From: Lachnospiraceae bacterium
GTDB lineage: Bacteria > Bacillota > Clostridia > Lachnospirales > Lachnospiraceae
Assembly: GCA_014804385.1 (NCBI GenBank)
Contig: JAAUZW010000024.1
Location: 1 to 12,855 of the forward strand
Length of the DNA stretch: 12,855 bases
Reading direction: 5' to 3'
The notes under the pieces are model-generated. The model saw only the letters and a list, made by a program, of their open reading frames with translations, did not search any database and was not told where the DNA came from. The translations under genes and the position numbers were made by a program. Positions 7,183-12,855 of the stretch are shown here, piece by piece (within the stretch, counting starts at the first letter, position 1; each line of letters starts with the position of its first letter).

Positions 7183-7660
7183 ATAATCCCTGATAATACC
7201 CATCTACAAAGTCGTCCACGAACGCTTCGTCCAAATTCATGAATTTATCCTCTATTATCATGCGCATTCTCTCTGTGCGCCGGAAATATTTTTCCTCGTC
7301 CGTCAGATCATCCAGAGACTCTTCCTCATCCAGTATCATTGCATCAATAGCGGCACCGTCCAGATTCTCCCCGCACCATTTGGTAATCTCTGAGAGCAGA
7401 GAATTTTCTGATTTTGCCTTCACCAGAAGCAACCGGGAATCCCTCATGGATACAAAGCCAAACACGATAAAAAGGATAAACATGGTGCCCATGACGCCGC
7501 AGACCAGATATCTGCTGATGCCGGCATTTTGATAGAGTGGTATCACATTCAGAAAGATTAACACAACCGCCACAAAACCGATTCCGCCAACCGCCAGAAG
7601 CATGTAAGCCGAAGAACGATTATCCGCTGCTTTTGCCGCACTGCTCTGATATCTGGGCAT
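7154..7660 (-). CDS. Small two-helix membrane protein of unknown function
   Basis: 168 residues; not recognised. A polar N-terminus (1-17) precedes two hydrophobic helices (about 18-40 and 50-70), then a cytoplasmic-looking acidic region of about 95 residues with the cluster DEEESLDDLTDEEKYFRR near 110-128 and an acidic tail. Two ATG codons lie two codons apart (7666 and 7660). The AAGGAGG ribosome site sits only one or two bases from the first but about eight bases from the second, so 7660 is chosen. A plausible SigA promoter lies just upstream (7714-7742). The gene overlaps rlmH by 29 bases, which implies co-expression but not a shared function. It could be a lineage-specific envelope protein. 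Confidence 0.85.
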   Translation of the reverse strand: MPRYQSSAAKAADNRSSAYMLLAVGGIGFVAVVLIFLNVIPLYQNAGISRYLVCGVMGTMFILFIVFGFVSMRDSRLLLVKAKSENSLLSEITKWCGENLDGAAIDAMILDEEESLDDLTDEEKYFRRTERMRMIIEDKFMNLDEAFVDDFVDGYYQGLYEDNSDHSR

Positions 7661-7713
7661 GATCATACCCTCCTTATCTTACGAATGGAGATAAAAACGA
7701 TCTCTAAGATTTT

Positions 7714-7742
7714 ATTTTATAATCATTTCCAGAAAAAAGCAA
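7714..7742 (-). promoter_or_regulatory. Likely SigA promoter for the small membrane protein-rlmH unit
   Basis: On the minus strand TTGCTT (7737-7742) and TAAAAT (7714-7719) are separated by exactly 17 bases, in an AT-rich gap immediately after the stop codon of the MORN gene. Start of transcription would be near 7707, about 45 bases before the chosen start codon. No terminator is seen for the MORN gene, so some read-through is also possible. Confidence 0.5.
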
Positions 7743-8810
7743 CTACTTTAAAAGCTCCCGGATACCCTGCTGTTGGTTCTCCGACTTGTCAATATCCATA
7801 CAGATGGAATGATCGTCCCGATAACGCCAGACAGCACATTCTCCGATAGCGCTCATGTCCCGCCACAGAGCAAATACCCCCTCTGTCGCAATGCCGTCCC
7901 ACTCCTGTACATTACCGATATAATCCACAGTGTTGGCATACATTTCCCCATCGTATAAACCATCTTTAAAATTGCCGACCACATTCTGTATAATCCGGCT
8001 TGTAGACGTAAGGGTTGAGATATCCACATCGTAGTGCTCCGCGCCCTGTCCGTTTGGCAGATTGTTGGCCCAGACGCCCGAGTAACTGTGGGACATGTAC
8101 GTTCCCATGGCGTTCGTCTTATTTTTCTGGTTTATGTAGAACCGGAACCAGGTTCCCTGTCCACTTCTTACCCCGTGGCTCCACTGTCCGAAATAATAAC
8201 TGTTTTTTTCATAGATAGCCAGTCCTGTACCATTCGGTTTTCCCTCGCTGTCCACATCTCCCTGATAATAAAAGTCGTCGGTTCCCTCCAATCCTTTGGA
8301 GAGCTTGACATATCGCTTTAAATGCGCCAGATCCCAGATGGCATCCTGATTATTGGCCTCAAAATAAGGATAAGCCTCTTTTAATATAAACTCTTTCGTG
8401 TAAGCCTCATCACTCTCATCCTCGATATCCACCACAACAGCCGTCTTTTCATCATCCACGGACGCAAGCTCCTCTTTGAGGTCTTCCTCCTCATCCTCTG
8501 TCAGCTCTATCTGCGTCTCCAAAGGCTTGCCCTGCTCAACGGTTTGCTCCTTTTGCGGCTCCTCCTCCAGCGTCTGCTCCAAATTTTCCTGCTGCTTTGC
8601 ATAGTCGGTGATATTCTGCTGAAGATCCTGCGGTTTCTGCCTGCTTTGGACAAACATCACAAGAAGCAGCACTAAAATACAGATAAAGAGAACGGCTATG
8701 ATTCCCAGAAGAATCCTGGTCATAATAGGCTTTTGAAAAAAGCTCTCCCGCTCCTCCATCTTATCCTGTTCTTGTTCCTGATCCTGTTCCGGTAATCTCA
8801 TAGGTTCCAC
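7743..8810 (-). CDS. Membrane-anchored MORN-repeat protein
   Basis: 355 residues (352 from the ATG at 8801). Residues 1-28 are Gln/Glu-rich, 30-54 form a single membrane helix, and 56-135 are strongly acidic and probably extended or coiled. The C-terminal half carries MORN-type repeats near 181-203 (YYQGDV...GKPNGTGLAIY), 206-225 (YFGQWSHGVRSGQGTW), 243-260 (YSGVWANNLPNGQGAEHY) and 278-291 (VGNFKDGLYDGEMY). The orientation suggested by the short basic stretch before the helix cannot be decided. MORN repeats are beta-hairpin modules linked to membrane or protein contacts; bacterial examples like this have no known role. The called start is GTG 8810, but AAAGG lies only three bases before it. 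ATG 8801 lies twelve bases after the same site, so the start is uncertain. The gene has its own upstream AT-rich region. Confidence 0.9.
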   Translation of the reverse strand: MEPMRLPEQDQEQEQDKMEERESFFQKPIMTRILLGIIAVLFICILVLLLVMFVQSRQKPQDLQQNITDYAKQQENLEQTLEEEPQKEQTVEQGKPLETQIELTEDEEEDLKEELASVDDEKTAVVVDIEDESDEAYTKEFILKEAYPYFEANNQDAIWDLAHLKRYVKLSKGLEGTDDFYYQGDVDSEGKPNGTGLAIYEKNSYYFGQWSHGVRSGQGTWFRFYINQKNKTNAMGTYMSHSYSGVWANNLPNGQGAEHYDVDISTLTSTSRIIQNVVGNFKDGLYDGEMYANTVDYIGNVQEWDGIATEGVFALWRDMSAIGECAVWRYRDDHSICMDIDKSENQQQGIRELLK

Positions 8811-8888
8811 TTACCTTTCTTTCTCGCTTTACATGTTAATAGTTCTACTCAAACAAGTCTATCGAATATTTTTAAAGATTATGCATGC

Positions 8889-8905
8889 AAATTCTTTAAG
8901 AATTT
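8889..8905. promoter_or_regulatory. AT-rich palindrome upstream of the MORN gene, possible operator
   Basis: AAATTCTT and AAGAATTT flank a single central base: a perfect 17-base palindrome about 80-95 bases upstream of the MORN start. ATGCAT occurs on both sides (8881-8886 and near 8927-8932). The size and symmetry fit a dimeric regulator site, but AT-rich palindromes also arise by chance, and no clear promoter with standard spacing was found beside it. Confidence 0.3.
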
Positions 8906-8929
8906 CTTATACTTTGGCAAGAATCTATG

Positions 8930-8976
8930 CATAAATAAGCAAGAGCCTGCCTGCTTGAAACCGGCAGACAGACTCT
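8930..8976 (-). terminator. Intrinsic terminator after the oxidoreductase large subunit
   Basis: Thirteen bases downstream of the gltA-type stop codon the minus strand contains AGAGTCTGTCTGC, a nine-base loop and GCAGGCAGGCTCT, forming a 13-pair stem with two G-T pairs (8942-8976). TGCTTATTTAT follows, a moderately T-rich tail. This ends the two-gene oxidoreductase operon. Confidence 0.75.
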
Positions 8977-8989
8977 ACATTCTTATATT

Positions 8990-10375
8990 TTATTTCGAGA
9001 GATAGTCATCGATGCCCTTTGCCGCCGCTTTTCCGGCTCCCATAGCAAGGATCACAGTGGCCGCTCCCGTCACCGCATCGCCGCCTGCATAAACTCCCTC
9101 TTTGGTGGTTGCACCGAAGTCTTCCTCAGCCACGATACATTTATGTTTGTTCACCTCAAGCCCCTTGGTTGTGGATGAGATCAGCGGATTCGGGGAAGTT
9201 CCCAGGGACATGATGACCGTGTCCACCTCCATCAAAAACTCCGAGCCCTCAATCACCACAGGGCGTCTTCTGCCGGAAGCATCAGGCTCTCCCAGTTCCA
9301 TACGCACACACTTGATACCGGATACCCAGCCGTTCTCGTCCGCAATGATCTCTGTGGGATTCGTCAACAGATCAAAAATGATCCCCTCTTCCTTCGCATG
9401 GTGAACCTCCTCCACACGAGCAGGAAGCTCTTCCTCGCTTCTGCGGTAGACAATATGCACTTCCGCACCCAGACGAAGCGCCGTTCTGGCTGCGTCCATA
9501 GCCACGTTTCCGCCACCTACTACGGCAACCTTCTTACCATGCATGATCGGCGTATTGGAATTCTCGTCAAAGGACTTCATCAGATTGCTTCTGGTGAGGT
9601 ATTCATTTGCGGAAAACACACCAAGAGCCTGTTCTCCGGGAATTCCCATGAATTTCGGAAGACCTGCACCGGAACCGATGAATACGGCGTCAAACCCTTC
9701 CTCCTCCATCAATTCATCTATGGTAACGGATTTTCCAACTACTACATTGGTCTCTATCTTGACACCGAGGCTCTTTACATTCTCGATTTCCTTTGCCACT
9801 ACAGCCTGCTTGGGCAGACGGAACTCAGGGATACCGTAGACTAATACACCGCCCGGCTCATGGAGCGCCTCAAAGATGGTCACCTCGTAGCCCATCTTCG
9901 CCAGATCTCCCGCACAAGTGAGTCCGGCAGGGCCGGAACCGATCACAGCCACCTTTTTATTCTTCTTTTCCTTCGCACCTTCGGGCTTCACATCGTTCTC
10001 TCTCGCCCAGTCGGCCACAAAACGCTCCAGTTTTCCGATAGAGATCGGCTCACCCTTGATACCGCGGATACATTTTCCTTCACACTGGCTCTCCTGAGGA
10101 CACACACGTCCGCAGACAGCGGGCAGTGCCGAAGCTTCACTTATGATCTGATAAGCCGCAGCAATATCGCCCTCCTTCACCTTCTCGATGAAACCGGGAA
10201 TATTGATCGCCACGGGGCATCCCTTGATACACTGCGCATTCTGACAGTTGATACAGCGGGAAGCCTCACACATCGCCTCCTCTTTATCATATCCAAGACA
10301 CACTTCCTCAAAGTTTGCAGCGCGTACTTTTGCGTCCTGTTCACGCACAGGAACCTTCTTTAATACATCTGCCAT
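8990..10375 (-). CDS. gltA: NADPH-dependent glutamate synthase-like / NfnB large subunit
   Basis: 461 residues. The N-terminal domain binds two [4Fe-4S] clusters, with cysteines at 36, 41, 44, 49, 53, 88, 92, 98 and 102 (CINCxxAxCxxGCP and CGRVCPxxxxCEGxC). An FAD-binding Rossmann motif (VIGSGPAG, 144-151) follows, then the NADPH-binding motif VVGGGNVAMDAA at about 285-296, and the closing FAD motif YAGGDAVTG near 429-437. This matches the small-subunit-type glutamate synthase family that, paired with the preceding FAD/NAD protein, forms NfnAB: a flavin-based electron-bifurcating NADH-dependent reduced ferredoxin:NADP oxidoreductase in clostridia. True glutamate synthase is unlikely because no large GltB-like glutaminase subunit is present. 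The start ATG shares one base with the stop of the partner gene (TAATG), indicating translational coupling. Confidence 0.96.
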   Translation of the reverse strand: MADVLKKVPVREQDAKVRAANFEEVCLGYDKEEAMCEASRCINCQNAQCIKGCPVAINIPGFIEKVKEGDIAAAYQIISEASALPAVCGRVCPQESQCEGKCIRGIKGEPISIGKLERFVADWARENDVKPEGAKEKKNKKVAVIGSGPAGLTCAGDLAKMGYEVTIFEALHEPGGVLVYGIPEFRLPKQAVVAKEIENVKSLGVKIETNVVVGKSVTIDELMEEEGFDAVFIGSGAGLPKFMGIPGEQALGVFSANEYLTRSNLMKSFDENSNTPIMHGKKVAVVGGGNVAMDAARTALRLGAEVHIVYRRSEEELPARVEEVHHAKEEGIIFDLLTNPTEIIADENGWVSGIKCVRMELGEPDASGRRRPVVIEGSEFLMEVDTVIMSLGTSPNPLISSTTKGLEVNKHKCIVAEEDFGATTKEGVYAGGDAVTGAATVILAMGAGKAAAKGIDDYLSK

Positions 10376-11265
10376 TATTTGTCACCTCCGCAATTTCCGC
10401 ACCCTCCATGATGGGTGTCTCCTTCTTTCGCCTTCAAGAAGTCTCTGCCTTCCTTGGTCTTATACATCTGCTGGCGTTTCATCGCCTGATCAAAATCTAC
10501 TTTATGGCCGTCAAACTCAGGGCCGTCCACGCAGGCAAATTTCACCTCACCGTCCACAGTCAGACGGCAGGCACCGCACATGCCCGTACCATCTACCATT
10601 ATAGGATTCATGCTTACTACGGTGGGCAGCTCATATTTTTTCGTGGTCAGGCAGACAAACTTCATCATGATCATAGGGCCGATGGCAACACAGACATCAT
10701 AGGATTTTCCCTCCGTCTCCACCAGATCCTCGATCACCTTCGTCACCATGCCGCTTCTGCCGTAAGAGCCGTCGTCGGTGGTTATGTAGAGATTCCCGGC
10801 CACCGCCTTCATCTCCTCCTCCATAATGAGCAGATCTTTTGTCTTTGCACCTACGATCACATCCGCCGCAATGCCTCTCTCATGCAGCCATTTCACCTGA
10901 GGATAAACCGGCGCTGTGCCGAGGCCTCCTGCAACAAAGAGAATCTTTTTCTGCTTCAGCGACTCGATATCCTCCTCCACAAACTCGGAGGGACACCCCA
11001 GAGGTCCCACGAAATCATGGAAGCTGTCACCTGCCTGTAAATGGCGCATCATCTCCGTGGCCGCACCTACCACCTGAAATACGATGGTAATGGTTCCCTG
11101 CTCTCTGTTATAATCACAGATGGTCAGCGGAATCCGCTCGCCCTCCTCATCCATCCGGACAATGACAAACTGTCCCGGCTGACAGGATTTGGCAACACGG
11201 GGCGCCACAACATCCATGAGATAGATATTTGCTGCAAGTTCTTCTGCTTTTATAATCTTGTACAT
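10375..11265 (-). CDS. Sulfide dehydrogenase-like FAD/NAD-binding subunit (NfnA type)
   Basis: 296 residues. Residues 1-100 form the ferredoxin-reductase-type FAD domain (RIPLTICD at 44-51). The NAD-binding domain follows, with GGLGTAPVYPQ at 113-123. The C-terminal region carries a [2Fe-2S] site: Asp225 with Cys230, Cys233 and Cys245 (DGTGMCGAC ... FACVDGP), the Asp-plus-three-Cys arrangement known for NfnA. The tail ends in a Gly/Cys-rich THHGGCGNCGG, which I recall as usual for clostridial members. With the next gene it would form the NfnAB complex, balancing NADH, NADPH and ferredoxin in the cytoplasm; some members were originally described as sulfide dehydrogenase. ATG 11265 is preceded by AGGAG at seven bases. 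A strong SigA promoter lies about 65 bases upstream of the coding region. Confidence 0.95.
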   Translation of the reverse strand: MYKIIKAEELAANIYLMDVVAPRVAKSCQPGQFVIVRMDEEGERIPLTICDYNREQGTITIVFQVVGAATEMMRHLQAGDSFHDFVGPLGCPSEFVEEDIESLKQKKILFVAGGLGTAPVYPQVKWLHERGIAADVIVGAKTKDLLIMEEEMKAVAGNLYITTDDGSYGRSGMVTKVIEDLVETEGKSYDVCVAIGPMIMMKFVCLTTKKYELPTVVSMNPIMVDGTGMCGACRLTVDGEVKFACVDGPEFDGHKVDFDQAMKRQQMYKTKEGRDFLKAKEGDTHHGGCGNCGGDK

Positions 11266-11304
11266 CTCAACACTCCTTTTATATTGTTAGAAAATTGTGG
11301 CACG

Positions 11305-11335
11305 CCCATGATCGAGCGCTCACACATCCAATGGG
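11305..11335. promoter_or_regulatory. Interrupted palindrome abutting the -10 box, candidate operator
   Basis: A 31-base imperfect palindrome begins directly after the TATAAT box: CCCAT ... GAT ... GAGCGCTC ... ATC ATGGG, with a perfect eight-base centre (GAGCGCTC). It would cover the transcription start, the classic position for a repressor site, and could also fold as a hairpin at the 5' end of the mRNA. No known regulator is assigned. Confidence 0.4.
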
Positions 11336-11364
11336 ATTATAGCGAAAGTTTGACTCTTTTGCAA
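11336..11364 (-). promoter_or_regulatory. SigA promoter of the nfnA-gltA pair
   Basis: TTGCAA (11359-11364) and a perfect TATAAT (11336-11341) are separated by exactly 17 bases on the minus strand. The -35 box lies immediately after the stop codon of the upstream gene. Predicted start is near 11329, giving a leader of about 65 bases before the AGGAG site. Confidence 0.78.
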
Positions 11365-11367
11365 GAC

Positions 11368-12798
11368 CTAGATCGGATTCGCTGCAAAATCTCCCGATTC
11401 ATCATAGCCAAGCTGAGCCGTGGTCCCTGTATAAGCCTGTACAAGAAAAACCTTGTCGGTGCGGCTTAAAAGGCCAGTACCGTCGTCATAATATTCATTG
11501 ATGGTATAATAGTCCTCATCCCCTACCTTGAGCACGGAGCTGAACCGATAACTCAGGACACCGCTCTGACGCGGGTTTTCCCCGGTTGCATCCTCCAGAT
11601 AGCCTGTTTCCACCAAGCGATTGACCAGATTAGTCACCGCATCGTTCGTGGAAATTGCCCCCCGCAGTCTGAGCGTGTAGGTGCGGGTGGTCACTTCACT
11701 GGCAATCCCCTCTTTACTCACATTTACAAATTTGAACAGCGTCTTTCCCAGCGGCATGGGAATAGGGCCTGTGTACGGCACGCTGTCTGCCGTGGGTTCC
11801 GACTCGTCTGTGGTATAGTAGAGCTGACAATCCTCTGTGGTTTCCACGACGATCATCGTCGCTTCCGTATACTCACCGCTGTACAGCTCCACCTCCGGTG
11901 CATTCGGTACAGTCAGATTGATCACGTAGGTTTTGGTGACAACGCCGCTCTCAATGCCGTAATCATTCACGAAAAAAGCACTGACTGTGTACTCTCCCGT
12001 TTCCAGAAACAGGGGGGCCGTGTAGATCTGACTGTTTTTATCAGGTTTGGAGCCGTCCATGGTATAGTAAATTGTCCCGGACGTATTGGAACTTAATTTT
12101 AAGGGAATCACCTCCGCATAGCTCCCCTCCACATAGCTGAATTCCGGCTCTTTAGCCAGATAACTCTGGAACATATTCACAATCCGTTCATTCTCACAGC
12201 TTTGCAATAGCTCATTGATCTTTGCGTATTCTCCCTCGTTCGCATAAATGGTGACGATCTTTCCGTAGGCATCCTCCACATCCTCTTGGGCATACTGTGT
12301 TCCCTGAGCGATTCGCATAAGAACAGAAAGGGCTTCGTTGTTTTTCCCCTGCAGATAATAATAGTCCGCCTCCAGAAAAAGAATGTGCGCCTCCTCCGGG
12401 TGATCCGCATAAGCGGCCTCCAGACAGGCAATTGCCTGATCATAGGAACCGTTTTGAGCATAGACCTGCGCCCGATTGATCTGATATTCCACCGTATGTA
12501 TATGGTAGGCATAGAGCGCATAAGAAATGATTGCCGCCACAAAGAAAAGACCAAGTCCGAGCATGATATGCAGTCTTCGGTTCTTCCTGTTTTTGCCTGC
12601 ATCGAATACTTCTTCCGTATCCTCCTCGTCGTTCGGCTCCTCTGTCTCTTCCTCCAGGGAAACCATTGTAGTGAGAGTCTCCGTTATGCTGTTTTCTATT
12701 TCCGGTTCAAAATCCGGGACGATCTGTATCTCCTCGCCACATTTATCACAAAGCAGATAATCGTCCGGCATTTCGTTCCCGCAATGAGGGCATTTCAT
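11368..12798 (-). CDS. Zinc-ribbon, TPR and chitobiase-C repeat membrane protein
   Basis: 476 residues. A zinc ribbon with Cys3, Cys6, Cys17 and Cys20 starts the protein and is followed by an acidic linker (about 48-66), a basic patch (KNRKNRR) and one membrane helix at about 77-97. TPR-like helices follow (about 105-215: YxxAIACLEAAYADHP, ADYYYLQGKNNEALSVL). Two chitobiase/hexosaminidase C-terminal-type repeats come next: about 225-293, with the signature YYTMDGSKPDKNS...YTAP, and 297-377, with YYTTDESEPTADSVPYTGP. A unique C-terminal domain (about 385-476) closes the protein. The positively charged side before the helix predicts a cytoplasmic zinc ribbon and an extracytoplasmic TPR/repeat region. 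The function is unknown; binding of wall polymers is a guess from the repeats. ATG 12798 has AGGGAG nine bases upstream. There is no terminator between this gene and the next promoter. Confidence 0.93.
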   Translation of the reverse strand: MKCPHCGNEMPDDYLLCDKCGEEIQIVPDFEPEIENSITETLTTMVSLEEETEEPNDEEDTEEVFDAGKNRKNRRLHIMLGLGLFFVAAIISYALYAYHIHTVEYQINRAQVYAQNGSYDQAIACLEAAYADHPEEAHILFLEADYYYLQGKNNEALSVLMRIAQGTQYAQEDVEDAYGKIVTIYANEGEYAKINELLQSCENERIVNMFQSYLAKEPEFSYVEGSYAEVIPLKLSSNTSGTIYYTMDGSKPDKNSQIYTAPLFLETGEYTVSAFFVNDYGIESGVVTKTYVINLTVPNAPEVELYSGEYTEATMIVVETTEDCQLYYTTDESEPTADSVPYTGPIPMPLGKTLFKFVNVSKEGIASEVTTRTYTLRLRGAISTNDAVTNLVNRLVETGYLEDATGENPRQSGVLSYRFSSVLKVGDEDYYTINEYYDDGTGLLSRTDKVFLVQAYTGTTAQLGYDESGDFAANPI

Positions 12799-12855
12799 AG
12801 GACATTTCTCCCTATAGATGCAGTTACTTTACAGCTTCCGCGCAGTTATACATCA

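Noticed and set aside
7183..7203. Upstream start for RlmH adding seven residues
   Set aside because: The family begins with MKITxxxVGKLKEK, found at 7182 with a good ribosome site; the extra residues are not conserved.
10315..11040. Long 241-codon plus-strand open frame opposite the NfnA-type gene
   Set aside because: It is entirely antisense to a well-conserved FAD/NAD-binding gene, is His/Leu-rich with no recognisable motif, and has no intergenic space or ribosome site of its own.
10375..11221. Gly/Cys-rich C-terminal tail of the NfnA-type protein as a novel metal site
   Set aside because: The THHGGCGNCGG ending is, as far as I recall, usual for clostridial members of this family, so it is not unusual here.

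Overview
The window looks like a chromosomal segment of a spore-forming, anaerobic Firmicute, most likely a Clostridia/Lachnospiraceae-type bacterium. The reasons are the sporulation genes yqfC and yqfD, the clostridial NfnA/GltA-type flavin enzyme pair, strong AGGAGG-like ribosome binding sites, and base composition near half G+C judged by eye. The species cannot be fixed from sequence alone. All twelve recognised genes lie on the minus strand, so the biological reading direction is from high to low coordinates. No mobile element, tRNA, rRNA or CRISPR array was found.

In reading order, 12798-11368 encodes a membrane protein with a zinc ribbon, TPR-like helices and two chitobiase-C-type repeats. 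A near-consensus SigA promoter (11336-11364) with an abutting palindrome then drives a translationally coupled pair, 11265-10375 and 10375-8990. This pair encodes the small and large subunits of an NADPH/ferredoxin (NfnAB) or glutamate-synthase-like oxidoreductase, and it ends in a hairpin terminator (8930-8976). A membrane-anchored MORN-repeat protein follows (8810-7743). Next comes a small two-TM protein of unknown function (7660-7154) overlapping rlmH (7182-6703), which encodes the 23S rRNA pseudouridine methyltransferase.

Between rlmH and yqfC lies a 219-base intergenic region filled with structure: a perfect 24-base hairpin, a perfect 19-base inverted repeat, and three tandem 48-base repeats with their own inverted-repeat core. 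Downstream is a tightly packed, overlapping operon: yqfC, yqfD, phoH, a PgpH/YqfF-type HD gene, and ybeY. This is the order known from Bacillus. The usual next genes (dgkA, cdd, era in B. subtilis) are absent here. In their place are a SpoVB/MurJ-superfamily flippase (2168-522) and the first 149 codons of a secreted or membrane-anchored protein resembling the BofC family (449 to the window edge), so the tail of the cluster also looks sporulation- or envelope-related.

The two most noteworthy points are the PgpH homologue and the rlmH-yqfC intergenic array. The PgpH homologue keeps the membrane plus HD-domain layout, but it has lost the extracellular domain, its HD dyad reads HR, and most other metal ligands are missing, so it is probably a pseudo-enzyme. 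The intergenic array looks like a dispersed palindromic element. I see no clear evidence of a completely new multi-gene system; most of the window is conserved core genome.
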